This document shows positions 46,926 to 56,043 of a DNA stretch of 64,000 nt, piece after piece. Numbering within the stretch: position 1 is the first letter of the stretch; every line of letters starts with the position of its first letter. Made by a program: the position numbers and the translations under genes. The notes under the pieces are model-generated. The model did not search any database and was not told where the DNA came from. It worked only from the letters and a program-made list of their open reading frames with translations. This stretch comes from Sporosarcina sp. ACRSM (GTDB lineage: Bacteria > Bacillota > Bacilli > Bacillales_A > Planococcaceae), in contig NZ_JAKRNU010000012.1 of assembly GCF_022346545.1 (NCBI RefSeq), forward strand, positions 85,414-149,413. The letters run 5' to 3'.

Positions 46926-47482
46926 TTAGTCTTCAACATCTGGCATTTTATTTGTTCTTTTGTCTATAGAAAAAGGCATCTCCGGATAATCCGCAACATC
47001 GTATTCTCCAATCGATGCCATGACGAGAGCATTCCGCAGGTAACTGATATTTTGCGAAAGCAGCTGATCATTGAAGTCCAACTCTAGCGATTGGGCAAAA
47101 AACTTCATATATATAGAAACCATTCGGATATTTCCCTCTCTATAAGGGTGTATTTTCTAAAGTTTGGCTATGAACTGAGAAAAATTTGTCGCCAAATCAG
47201 GATTACGATGGTTCCACTTCACACCAGCCGCCCATTCATAAACGCCAATAAGATCTTTCGGGATATTTTTATAATCACTATATTGCACACTCATACCAGC
47301 TAAGACTCTTTCGCTTTTTTGGATGCTTGAGATAGCAAAAAAATCGACTTCTGCAATTAGGAGTCGATGTCCAATAAGCTGGCAATCAAAATTTCGGCCT
47401 CTATGTTTATAAGTTCTTCTTCATTTTTGATGGCAAGTAAATTTCGTATTATAGGCACATCATCATATAGATATGGATCCAT
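46926..47482 (-). pseudogene. Fic-domain toxin, decayed
   Basis: Begins MDPYLYDDVPIIRNLLAIKN, the usual N-terminus of stand-alone Fic AMP-transferases, and runs into a stop at 47357. Then come LAGMSVQYSDYKNIPKDLIG, VYEWAAGVKWNHRNPDLATN, another stop, and the Fic loop as IHPYREGNIRM (canonical HPFxxGNGR with the second Gly lost). The last 65 codons (46926-47123) are open. At least one frameshift and two stops make it inactive. Its start overlaps the end of the antitoxin gene. Confidence 0.75.
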
Positions 47483-47678
47483 AAGAATCACCGACTACCC
47501 TTGGCATATTTTTCAAGAATGGCTTGTGTAGATCTGAAGCAGATATTCGTCCCTCTGTATATTCATCCAACAATCGTTGCGAAAAATCAGTAGGTTTTCC
47601 ATCATCAATCGTAGCCATACCAACTGCGAAGCGAACCTGTTTTTCACGATCATAACAGTGCAAGTCCATTGTGCTCAT
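47463..47678 (-). CDS. VbhA-like Fic antitoxin
   Basis: 71 residues: RFAVGMATIDDGKPTDFSQR then LLDEYTEGRISASDLHKPFL, the antitoxin_VbhA type helix bundle that inserts a Glu into the Fic active site and blocks ATP. ATG at 47678 after GGGGGG. The C-terminus overlaps the fic start by 20 bases. It seems intact although its toxin is broken. Confidence 0.7.
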   Translation of the reverse strand: MSTMDLHCYDREKQVRFAVGMATIDDGKPTDFSQRLLDEYTEGRISASDLHKPFLKNMPRVVGDSYGSISI

Positions 47679-47689
47679 CTACAACCCCC

Positions 47690-48420
47690 CTAACTGTTAG
47701 TACCTATATTATAGTAGCACAAACAATATGAGAAACCCTTGGCAATCGCCGCCGAGTGCAATTCTCTAGTACCGCTAGTGCACTCAAAGGTGGGCACAAG
47801 CACTTCATTAAGTCATACCTTCGCCACTCTTGCGTTCAACTTTTCTTCATCCACTTTCACATCGCCGTCCATGTCTATTTGAGGTATCCAGCCATGAACT
47901 CCGCCTGCTTCACAACAGCGCTTTGGACATTTTTATTTTCCCTTGCAGCAAGCAATTCAACAATTCGACAGTCAAATTCTTCTGCGGCAACACCTGTACT
48001 ACGTCTAAAATATTAATCGAACAAAAACGAAATGTCCGGATTTTTAAAACCAAGTGATGTATAAATATCTATCATTTCATTTAACAATGAGGTGATTCAG
48101 TTGCTTGGCGATTTGCAAAGAGGTCTTCTTGGCACCTTCAACAAGAAGGAATTTCACAATTTCCGACTTCACGCATTGAAAGAGCGAATTTCGGCGTTCA
48201 GTCTATGTGCATTCGACTCAGTTGCACATAAGCTGAATGATTCCGCAATTCCATAGCAATCTACATGAAGTGCTTCTTGTAGGCTATCGGTAATGCCAAT
48301 ATAGTCGAAAATTATCTGAGTACCTAGGACTTTTCTATATATTCATTAGGCATTTTTAATGTCATAAAATATCTTATGAAAATCATTCTGCAGCAAGCCT
48401 CTAAATAATAGAAATTTGAT
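47690..48420. other. degenerate region with coding fragments
   Basis: No intact gene in about 730 bases. Minus-strand pieces look like once-real protein, for example EEFDCRIVELLAARENKNVQ with AVVKQAEFMAGYLK near 47900-47980, and KFLLVEGAKKTSLQIAKQLN near 48090-48170. Families not recognised. Fits decay seen on both sides. Confidence 0.4.
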
Positions 48421-48428
48421 ATTAGTAT

Positions 48429-49238
48429 TTAACCATTGGACTGAAGTAAACCTTTTTCACTCTGATATTCATAGGTTTGAAATAAGAAGCTAACAATTGT
48501 TTTTGCAGCATTGACAGTCAAAGCTGCATGATGAAATGAAGGGTTTGTAAGTCTAGCATGGCTATCCCCGCCTTCATTTCGAACTGTTGAAAGACCGTTG
48601 ACTATTTTATATAGGCCTGTTATTATCTCTTTTAATGATTTATCATACTTTGGATTACTTGCATCAAGATTTAAATTTTGGGAAAGTGTATTAAATAACT
48701 GGGGTAATTTTGAGTTATTGCTGTTAAAATCAATTTCCAAAGTTTCAATGAGCTCCTTACAAACCCCTTCAACAAGGGTTTTTGCTGAAGTTATTGCACC
48801 CGCATAATCTCCACCTTTCATACGTAAGTCACAGTTTTCTAGATCTCTTAAAATGTTTTGAAATGATAATTCCTTCGGAACGTGACACTCTATTTCTACT
48901 ATCTCGACCTCATATAAATTGTCCTCAAGATACGTTGAAAATCTATTGAAAACACCTGCTATATAACCTGAATTGTTATTATAATCATATCCACTTTCAG
49001 AATTAATCTCATTGATGAACTCTTTGACATTCCTAGTACTTTCAAAGAAATCAGGAAGTTCAATCCCTTTGTCTTTGCTAAGTTTCCTCATAATCAATCG
49101 TGCTTCTAAATAATCTCTGTCAGAAAGGTTCCCATTAAAGTCAAAATCAGTACTTTTATAACCAAATTCATGATATTGATTATATGTATCTATAAGACAT
49201 GATTTCACACGATCTAATAATTTCACTGTTTCATTCAT
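48429..49238 (-). CDS. abortive-infection C-terminal (Abi_C) domain protein
   Basis: 269 residues. The C-terminal half carries the Abi_C pattern: YAGAITSAKTLVEGVCKELI, LDASNPKYDKSLKEIITGLY and IVNGLSTVRNEGGDSHARLT (the RN...H signature). The N-terminal half is helical with an acidic start. Abi_C proteins are linked with phage defence but the mechanism is not established. AT-rich compared with flanking core genes; the neighbours are defence-associated or remnants. Confidence 0.8.
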   Translation of the reverse strand: MNETVKLLDRVKSCLIDTYNQYHEFGYKSTDFDFNGNLSDRDYLEARLIMRKLSKDKGIELPDFFESTRNVKEFINEINSESGYDYNNNSGYIAGVFNRFSTYLEDNLYEVEIVEIECHVPKELSFQNILRDLENCDLRMKGGDYAGAITSAKTLVEGVCKELIETLEIDFNSNNSKLPQLFNTLSQNLNLDASNPKYDKSLKEIITGLYKIVNGLSTVRNEGGDSHARLTNPSFHHAALTVNAAKTIVSFLFQTYEYQSEKGLLQSNG

Positions 49239-49559
49239 TTTTCATATCATTCCTTATTTCTTATTAAATACTACTCGGTACCAATCGAAGCATTTTTATT
49301 TGAACCTATTCACATCCAAAATTAGTTTGCTCTTTATTTGAACTAATTATTTCAGGCTCACCTATTGCGTTTATAAAAACTCATGCCCAATAATTGAAAA
49401 GTGGCGAGGGCTCCCCTTAGATATATTCGCACTTAATTTTTTTATTTTTCCTTAATATTCATGGTCAGCATATTCAGAATCGACCACTTTTTTACAAATA
49501 ATTGCTACTATATAAGATGCTAAAGACATTAATGGTATGTGAAAGGTATAATCTCAGAA
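49239..49559. other. AT-rich intergenic, nothing clear
   Basis: No gene, terminator or repeat that I can support; a promoter for the Abi_C gene is expected on the minus strand near 49300. Confidence 0.3.
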
Positions 49560-50141
49560 TTACTTGTCCTGTAAATAATTATCGATATCATTAATAAATA
49601 ACCTTAACAAATCTCCTGTTTTAATCTTCGAATTCTTATGCCCGGTATCCTTTCTAATCGCAATTAATAACTTCTCGAGTTCAAACATTGAATTAATATT
49701 AGTTCCCTGACTAACACCCTCTACTGCTCTTTTTCGATATTGTGACCATTGCGAGATAACATCATCTGATCCCCATATTAAAATTTTTTGTGTAAATTCA
49801 CTGAAGAACTCAGTCATTTCCTCTTCAGTTATTTTCTCACCTTTACGACTAATTTCCAATATTTTAAAAATGAATTCAATGAATTCATTGTATATAGGGA
49901 TTTTTTTATCCCTCATTTCTTTCTCTATCAAAAGTTTTCTTTCATAATATCTACCCAGCACGATAGAAATAAGCGTTACTAAGAAGGTTGTTGTTGCGGC
50001 TACAATTGCAGCGATTACCCCGTCATTTAAATTGGAAAAGGCTCGCCAAATTTGATTAATAATAAACCATATCCCAAAGACAATTCCGATAACTATTGAA
50101 AGAGCAAATAAAAATTGGAAAGTTTTCTTTAAAGATCTCAT
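49560..50141 (-). CDS. two-helix membrane protein of the accessory region
   Basis: 193 residues: helix 1 (TFQFLFALSIVIGIVFGIWF), helix 2 (GVIAAIVAATTTFLVTLISI), then YYERKLLIEKEMRDKKIPIY and a long soluble helical tail. Similar two-helix proteins are common in defence and mobile regions of Gram-positives; function unknown. GAGGAAG site before the ATG. Confidence 0.65.
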   Translation of the reverse strand: MRSLKKTFQFLFALSIVIGIVFGIWFIINQIWRAFSNLNDGVIAAIVAATTTFLVTLISIVLGRYYERKLLIEKEMRDKKIPIYNEFIEFIFKILEISRKGEKITEEEMTEFFSEFTQKILIWGSDDVISQWSQYRKRAVEGVSQGTNINSMFELEKLLIAIRKDTGHKNSKIKTGDLLRLFINDIDNYLQDK

Positions 50142-50354
50142 ACATACACTTCCTCATCTTTGAATTTGAGATATTATATTTCGTATCCTTACAAATTCAC
50201 AATATCTTCATTTGTTTTTATCAACTTTGATCATTATACCGAAAAAAATATTGGTGTTTCTTGTAAATAATCCTTATAGGGTGTATCAAGTAACTGGTCA
50301 TTTTCTCGAGTCGGAATATAATTATGCAAATATGCACATGATGAAAAATTTATT

Positions 50355-50837
50355 CATGGCGAGTCCTTATTGAGTACTTCATAACTGGGCTTGTACAGTC
50401 ATAACCTCTAAGTAGCCCATACATGATTCTTTCATGTAGTTTGGTGTCTAGCATATTCTTTAGCCTTTCATTTCTATTATTTTCAACATCGAAGGTCCTA
50501 AATTCCTTCTCTTGTGCAGCTATATCAGCACATGAATATCGAATAATATTAAGCTATCCGAATGATGCAAGAGAAGATAATTGGAGTATCCCCTCTTTCT
50601 GTTTAAAATCACCATTATATTCTGACCAGTGATATCGATATTGTTCATTTAATTGATGTAATGGCGATATTGATCACTGTAATAGACTTTAGCCGGTAAC
50701 GATAGTCCGACCATTAGTTGAACTTTATCAGACTTTGTCTTTCCGCGTTCATCAAAAAATATCGTTAAATCAGTATTCCACTCAAAATGAAACTTCAATA
50801 ATAATTCCTTTCCTCTTGACAAGGTTACATAATCCAT
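50355..50837 (-). pseudogene. DUF3800 protein, decayed paralogue of 51047-51865
   Basis: The first 62 codons (50649-50837) include TDLTIFFDERGKTKSDKVQL, aligning with TDLIICFDESGKQSSDPIQL of the intact neighbour. After a frameshift come QLNEQYRYHWSEYNGDFKQK, a stop, and NIIRYSCADIAAQEKEFRTF and HERIMYGLLRGYDCTSP, again matching it. So the locus once held two tandem DUF3800 genes. Confidence 0.7.
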
Positions 50838-50848
50838 TCAAACTTAGC

Positions 50849-50950
50849 GTACGATTAATAAGGAATGTCTTTACTCGTGGCGCTTAGTTCACGCGTAATA
50901 CATTCTACGTAGGGGAACTGATGGCGCCTAGTCCGTCCGTTCCCTTTTCT
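50849..50950 (+). ncRNA. two-hairpin repeat, family 2, copy C
   Basis: Starts GTACGATTAATAAGGA and holds CGTGGCGCTTAGTTCACG, then GGAACTGATGGCGCCTAGTC ending in GTTCCCTTTT. The copy at 56651-56750 matches over the whole length. The two hairpins resemble each other. Possible small RNA or terminator-like element. Confidence 0.45.
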
Positions 50951-51046
50951 ATACTTTATTGATCCATATGAAATATAAGTTATAAAACAATTCGATATTA
51001 TATTGGAGTCTTGCACCCTAAATTTATACCTTTTAAATCAAATATC

Positions 51047-51865
51047 TCACAAAGAAAGAAATTCTCCGTAATTCCTTGCAATAAACAGTTTTACACTTGC
51101 TTCAATGTTCATTTCAATTAAACGATTTGAATTTTTCAATTGAAATAATCGCAAGTTTTTTAGAAACGGCTGTAATTTATTACATTTCAATAACTTTAAA
51201 GTTAATGTGATTTTTGCTTTTCTCTTTCTTCCTGGGTTGATTGGATTATTTAAAATAAGTCCGACCATACCTAATAACAAATCAACCATTTCTACACCAA
51301 CTTCTTCTCCCTTTGCTCTATAATCAAATTCATTGATGATAAATGACTCTCCCCGATATAAGGAATGGATGTTCAGTGCGTGTTGCATCCTGTTTGCTAA
51401 ATCTTTAGATCGATATTCGGTAGCATCTTCTACTAGAATTTTTGCTTGTACCTGATTATGTTCGCCATACCCGCGTAGCAATCCGTAACAAATTCGTTCT
51501 GGAAGTTTCGTATATATCGTATCACTTGCAATGGTTTGCTTTGAATCATAAATATCCGAAAACACACCGGCTTGTAGTTCTAAAGCTGACTTGGAATAAT
51601 TAATAAAGTTCATTTGAGTATATGGAGCAAGCGGTAATGCCAAGTCAAATAATTTTTCAATACCTATTCTAGTTTTTGAATATCCTCCATACTCCGTCCA
51701 GTGGAATTCATATTCTTGATTTAACTGGTGTAAAGGATTAAAATCCGAATGATAATAGATGGAAGATGGAACACAAAGGGCTCCCATTAACTGAATGGGA
51801 TCACTACTCTGTTTACCGCTTTCATCAAAACAAATAATTAAATCCGTGGTCTTTGACCTTTTCAT
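51047..51865 (-). CDS. DUF3800 domain protein
   Basis: 272 residues. Starts with the family's DLIICFDESGK strand bearing the acidic residue of an RNase H-like fold, then IQLMGALCVPSSIYYHSDFN, ILVEDATEYRSKDLANRMQH and IINEFDYRAKGEEVGVEMVD (the second Asp cluster). DUF3800 proteins are often found in mobile and defence regions and may be nucleases; not proven. ATG after GAGGGTG. Confidence 0.82.
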   Translation of the reverse strand: MKRSKTTDLIICFDESGKQSSDPIQLMGALCVPSSIYYHSDFNPLHQLNQEYEFHWTEYGGYSKTRIGIEKLFDLALPLAPYTQMNFINYSKSALELQAGVFSDIYDSKQTIASDTIYTKLPERICYGLLRGYGEHNQVQAKILVEDATEYRSKDLANRMQHALNIHSLYRGESFIINEFDYRAKGEEVGVEMVDLLLGMVGLILNNPINPGRKRKAKITLTLKLLKCNKLQPFLKNLRLFQLKNSNRLIEMNIEASVKLFIARNYGEFLSL

Positions 51866-51915
51866 GTAATAAGCACCCTCTTTTCATTGCTTGACAACAT
51901 GTATATATTCCTGCG

Positions 51916-52020
51916 ATAATGAATATCATAATAGAGACACGTATAACTCATGACACTCGTACATGCGTTTGCGTATCGGAGAAAGGAACTCATGTCATTC
52001 GTACATGCGTTCCTTTTTGA
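51916..52020 (+). ncRNA. two-hairpin repeat, family 1, copy B
   Basis: Nearly the same as 36181-36284: ATAATGAATA, CGTATAAC, hairpins around CATGACACTCGTACATGCG and CATGTCATTCGTACATGCG, closed by GGAAC/GTTCC and a T-run. No adjacent plus-strand gene explains it as a terminator here, which favours an independent element. Confidence 0.5.
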
Positions 52021-52387
52021 TTTTTTCCGTTCAATAAATATATTAAAGAGAACTTTAAATTTTGCGTCTTAATCAACAAAATCAGAAGCTGTTGTAATCA
52101 GCAGAAAACAAAAGAGTTTATTTAAACTACAATGGACTGATACAGTAAACACTCCATTGTTTCATCATTCACTTTGTCGAGTTGTCTACTTCTTTTATAT
52201 TATCCATTATTAAACGGATTTCCCCGATATCCGTTGGCGTGATTAATTCATTGGAATCCTGTCAAGATTTTAAAGGAACGTATATTCTTGATTCTATCCT
52301 ATCACAAACTATACTGTTTATACCAATAAATCAAAACTATCGATTCTTTCTGATATTCCTATTCAACATTCCAATCTTGTTATACAA

Positions 52388-52424
52388 AATAAAAACAGAG
52401 CCAATCACAAACATCGGCTCTGCA
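52388..52424 (-). terminator. terminator of the peptidase gene
   Basis: AGAGCC pairs with GGCTCT across GATGTTTGTGATT, followed by GTTTTTAT on the minus strand. Confidence 0.75.
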
Positions 52425-52501
52425 TTGATAAACGTTACTATAAAATTAAATCAGTTTTTTCTTTTTCTGATTAGATATCTACTTCCCTGAATATCGTTCT
52501 C

Positions 52502-53881
52502 TCACATTACTCCCTGCAAACGATCCCGCCTTACAATCGCCCGGATGTCCTTCGCATACTCAAAAATACCTTCCAGCAACCCAACCGTGTGATAACACGC
52601 ACCAACATCAAGCGTTTCATTGTCAGTATGTTCGTGCTGATAACCAACTGACAAATTGACACTTTGGATGCCATGGGCTGCCCAAATTCGAGTGTCACTA
52701 CTGCCCCCAGCTGTACATGCCCATTTTACGTTGGTTGTTTTTGCTGCAATTTCTTCAATACAGCGGCCGAATGCCTCGTTGCAGAATGGAAGATAACCGC
52801 CACAAGATGTCACGATGTCCCCCTTCCCTCGGCGATCTACCACAAATGCAGCATCCACATCCCACAAGAAATACTCATCCACTTGTGAAGCTCCTACTAA
52901 ACCGCATTCTTCTTTTACAGTCAATACAAACTTAACTTTTCCATTAAATGAAGACTGGGCTAAATTCTTTGCCATTTGGAGGATGACAGCAACGCCCGCG
53001 CGGTCATCAGCACCAAGTGTGCCTTTATCGCTACGCCAGATCCCATCTTCTTTCATAATCTTCCGCCCCGGTACCAATTCCTCAACGGTATCCAAATGTG
53101 CATTCAACATGATGACCGGTCCATTTCCAGTGCGATACTTTTTCTCGGCAAGCAGATTTCCATGCCGATCCGTGATGATCCGATCTACGAATGGTGTCAA
53201 TTTTTCCTTTACCACCGCTCGTATTTCTTCTTCATTACCGCTTGCCCCGGGCACATTTAGTAATTCTTCAAGCATGGCATAGAACAGTTGCTCTTTTATG
53301 AAATCCTGACTATCATGCAGCCAATCCGGATTAACCAAACTTAACGACTCAGCCAGTTCTAGAAGAGATGCTCGATTCGTCCGCAAGTAGATCGTATCAT
53401 GTGGCTTCCTTTGATCATTGACTCGACAATCAGTTCCCAATACCTTTAGCAATTCTGCCAATTGAGCTGCATTTCCATCTTTCGTTATGGAAATCTTCGG
53501 AGGTTGGCGATCATGACCGTCACAAGAGTAAACAGTCGGATAGCCAAGCCGCTCCAGTTGGCGAACAATACCGCTGATGTATGTATCAAGTTCCTGCAGA
53601 ACAAGCTTTTCCTTATCCTCATAGCGTCCAACGCTTTCCGTAACACCTCGACCTTCCACGTCAAGTATAGGCAGAAAAATATTTTCATCGATCGGATGCT
53701 CCGGCAACTCAAGCATTGAACCAGCATACTTGTACTGCACGCCCGCCTCTTTCAAACTTTCAAACAGAAATGCCAGGTTCGCTTTTGTCTCACGACTGCA
53801 ATCGAACAAGTTCTCCTCTACCTTGTCCATCACCCATCCATGCCGAACAAACAATTGACTCCAATTCTTCATCTTTTTCAT
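52502..53881 (-). CDS. M20/M42-type zinc peptidase with N-terminal extension
   Basis: 459 residues from the ATG at 53881 (AAGGAG ten bases upstream). About 190 N-terminal residues form an unassigned domain (YPTVYSCDGHDRQPPKISIT), followed by a di-zinc peptidase core: MLNAHLDTVEEL, GTLGADDRAGVAVILQMA, LTVKEECGLVGASQVDEYF, the Asp segment FVVDRRGKGD and the late metal His near QHEHTDNETLDVG. Likely an aminopeptidase or deacylase; substrate unknown. The extended N-terminus is unusual for the family. Confidence 0.82.
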   Translation of the reverse strand: MKKMKNWSQLFVRHGWVMDKVEENLFDCSRETKANLAFLFESLKEAGVQYKYAGSMLELPEHPIDENIFLPILDVEGRGVTESVGRYEDKEKLVLQELDTYISGIVRQLERLGYPTVYSCDGHDRQPPKISITKDGNAAQLAELLKVLGTDCRVNDQRKPHDTIYLRTNRASLLELAESLSLVNPDWLHDSQDFIKEQLFYAMLEELLNVPGASGNEEEIRAVVKEKLTPFVDRIITDRHGNLLAEKKYRTGNGPVIMLNAHLDTVEELVPGRKIMKEDGIWRSDKGTLGADDRAGVAVILQMAKNLAQSSFNGKVKFVLTVKEECGLVGASQVDEYFLWDVDAAFVVDRRGKGDIVTSCGGYLPFCNEAFGRCIEEIAAKTTNVKWACTAGGSSDTRIWAAHGIQSVNLSVGYQHEHTDNETLDVGACYHTVGLLEGIFEYAKDIRAIVRRDRLQGVM

Positions 53882-53916
53882 ATGACAACAGCTCCTTTTG
53901 ATTTGGTAACTGTAGT

Positions 53917-53955
53917 ATATAAAAAAGCCGATGACACCCATGTCATCGGATGTCA
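53917..53955 (-). terminator. terminator of the TPR gene
   Basis: CCGATGACA pairs with TGTCATCGG across TGGG, followed by CTTTTTT on the minus strand; a further CCGATGACAT copy precedes it. Confidence 0.85.
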
Positions 53956-54983
53956 TCGGTTCTCTGAATCACTAGATAAGGCTGAAATGAAGCATCATAG
54001 TAATAAGCCGTGTCACGCTTTTCCGTTTTGGGCACAGTGACAATCAACTCGCCCGGCAAACCAAGTTTCTTGAACTTTTCACGTATACGTTTGATTGTTT
54101 GGCTATATGTATTTGTGTCCAGCTCACCGACTTTACTTTGTAAAACATCTTGCATTACATGCTTCTCAGCCGGTTGAACAGGACTGGACCCTTTCATCAA
54201 AATGAGAAGAACTTCCGCAAGTCCGATAGATAGATTCACACGAAGCTCCCGATAGCCCAGACTGATTTCCGTCCCCGCCAAGTCAAGAAGAACATGATCT
54301 TGATACTCCACATCCAGTTCTTCGTACTCCGGCCTAGAACAATAACGCGTTTCTGAAGGGATAAAAACGGTGTAGGCATGTTTCATCAAATACCTATCAT
54401 TTTCGGCAATCAATTCATATAAAGGAGAAAGCGCCAAACTACCGATTGTCTTTTCTTCCACATCGATATCCTCCGCCAGCTTCTCGCTCACCTTCTGCGC
54501 ATCTGCTGCAATATATAACGCACAATTACTCAAATACAAATTCGCATTATATTGTTGCTGCTTGGAAAGGGCGAAATCACATTTCGGATTTTCTTTATGA
54601 AACCAAAGCGCCTTCTGAAAGTACTTAAGGGAAGCCGCATAGTCCTCTTCTTTATATGCAAGGAAGCCAAGTCTGTAATATGCCTGAGGGATTTCTCTAT
54701 CATATTTCAGCGCTTTTTTTAACGTAAGCATGGCGGACCTATCATCCTGTCTGAATTCAGTTTTTAAATAGGTTCCGTATTTGACAAGATGTTTAATCAA
54801 ATCTTCTTTAATTTTTCTTACACTATATTCGTTATCTTCTTCCTGGCTAAACTTTCTTAACAGCATCTCCTCAATTGCAATGATTTGGTTAAGATGATAA
54901 TCTTCACCACCAGCCCGGGCATCGATCAGCTCTTCTCGATGGTCAAGAAGTTCGTCAATGGAGAGGTTTTTTAATGGTTTCAT
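53943..54983 (-). CDS. TPR protein with C-terminal winged-helix-like domain
   Basis: 346 residues. TPR-like helices in the N-terminal half (SAMLTLKKALKYDREIPQAY, LGFLAYKEEDYAASLKYFQK) and a C-terminal DNA-binding-like part (DTNTYSQTIKRIREKFKKLG then LPGELIVTVPKTEKRD) similar to winged helices of the OmpR type. May be a regulator that senses a peptide or partner. AAGGAG nine bases before the ATG. Divergent from the leader and small gene at 55099-55459. Confidence 0.65.
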   Translation of the reverse strand: MKPLKNLSIDELLDHREELIDARAGGEDYHLNQIIAIEEMLLRKFSQEEDNEYSVRKIKEDLIKHLVKYGTYLKTEFRQDDRSAMLTLKKALKYDREIPQAYYRLGFLAYKEEDYAASLKYFQKALWFHKENPKCDFALSKQQQYNANLYLSNCALYIAADAQKVSEKLAEDIDVEEKTIGSLALSPLYELIAENDRYLMKHAYTVFIPSETRYCSRPEYEELDVEYQDHVLLDLAGTEISLGYRELRVNLSIGLAEVLLILMKGSSPVQPAEKHVMQDVLQSKVGELDTNTYSQTIKRIREKFKKLGLPGELIVTVPKTEKRDTAYYYDASFQPYLVIQRTDDIR

Positions 54984-55098
54984 AAAATGGATCTCCTTAT
55001 ATAAACAAAATAAAAAAACACGATAAATTTGCTTCTAGATACGCTATACTGCTAATAGAACAATCAGGAGGACATCTTAATGAATATAATAAGAATTC

Positions 55099-55189
55099 TA
55101 GTGAAAACGTCAAGTACCTGCCTGTAGGGGTTGAAACACCCTTTGAGGACTCCTGCGGGCGGTACGATTCTCAAGGGAGGTTTTCACTA
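55099..55189 (+). promoter_or_regulatory. folded leader RNA of the small Cys-motif gene
   Basis: TAGTGAAAAC (55099-55108) pairs perfectly with GTTTTCACTA (55180-55189), which ends at the ATG. Inside, GTACC/GGTAC enclose a GGGG...CCC hairpin, while CCCTTTGAG can instead pair with CTCAAGGG, which holds the ribosome site GGGAGG. Two exclusive folds with the ribosome site in a stem look like a cis-regulatory RNA. Rfam class not known to me. Confidence 0.55.
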
Positions 55190-55459
55190 ATGAAAAATCG
55201 TTCAAGTTCATATTATCGCTATCAAAGAAAGCGGGCAATCAACCGGAAGCTTAGGATTATAAAATATGCCTGGGGAGTGGATGAAACAGATGCTATCGTA
55301 CATCCTTATATGAAGCATCCCGGCAAATTGTCTAAAGCGAAGCTGAATTGTTCCTGCAAGATGTGCAAACATGAAAAATATTATAATATTCCAAAACCGA
55401 ACGTTAAATCCAAAACTGATTTAATGCAGTGGGATATTAAGCAATACTTTACTGAATAA
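55190..55459 (+). CDS. small basic protein with CxCxxC motif
   Basis: 89 residues; very basic start (SSYYRYQRKRAINRKLRIIK), a core PGKLSKAKLNCSCKMCKHEK and a tail with QWDIKQYFTE. The CSCKMC motif could bind zinc or RNA. I have seen comparable small basic CxCxxC proteins in many bacteria but cannot name a function. Strong ribosome site GGGAGG inside a folded leader; terminator follows. Confidence 0.75.
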   Translation: MKNRSSSYYRYQRKRAINRKLRIIKYAWGVDETDAIVHPYMKHPGKLSKAKLNCSCKMCKHEKYYNIPKPNVKSKTDLMQWDIKQYFTE

Positions 55460-55466
55460 AATGTAT

Positions 55467-55504
55467 GAGACCCTTCTCTATTTTGGGAGAACGGTCTTTT
55501 TTGT
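55467..55504 (+). terminator. intrinsic terminator
   Basis: AGACC..CTC pairs with GAG..GGTCT around TATTTTGG, followed by TTTTTT. Confidence 0.75.
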
Positions 55505-55591
55505 TTTATAGGATATTGAAGTTGGTCGCTGTAGCCACTCTTGAAACATGCAGCTTTCACTATGCCGAATTTCATTCATAGGTGGCCGTTC

Positions 55592-55815
55592 TTAATTTAT
55601 CGATTTCTGTATTTCACTCACTTGAGCTAAAGTAAGTTCAGTAATCTCCGCGATTGTTTCCAATGACATTTTTTCAAAATTAACTTCTTGGCGATTTCTC
55701 ATTTTTCAAGCTCTATTCCTTTTTCCAACTCCAAATCAAAAGCATTCATAATGGTCGGGGAAGCATTTTCTTCATTGCGTATTTCCATTAATTCCCTACC
55801 CCGTCTATTCATTGG
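55592..55815 (-). pseudogene. remnant of an Rpn-family (transposase_31) nuclease
   Basis: The minus strand reads RRGRELMEIRNEENASPTIM, NAFDLELEKGIELEK, a stop and frameshift, then MSLETIAEITELTLAQVSEI, which is the helical C-terminus of Rpn recombination-promoting nucleases. The catalytic N-terminal part is missing. Confidence 0.5.
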
Positions 55816-56043
55816 TTTGCAAAACACCTCCAATAATTAATTTCGGATTATTCCATCAACTTTAACATAAAGCGAACATACGATTCAATCATCGCTTTCC
55901 AGGATCAAAATTTGCCGTTCATATAATGATTTTCCTGTCTCTGTATCTCCAGTTCATCTTTCCTATCAATCACACGATTCATTTGATATATACTGTTACT
56001 ATATCCTATTTAGTTAGGAGTTTATCAAAGGAAGGTGACTTTT

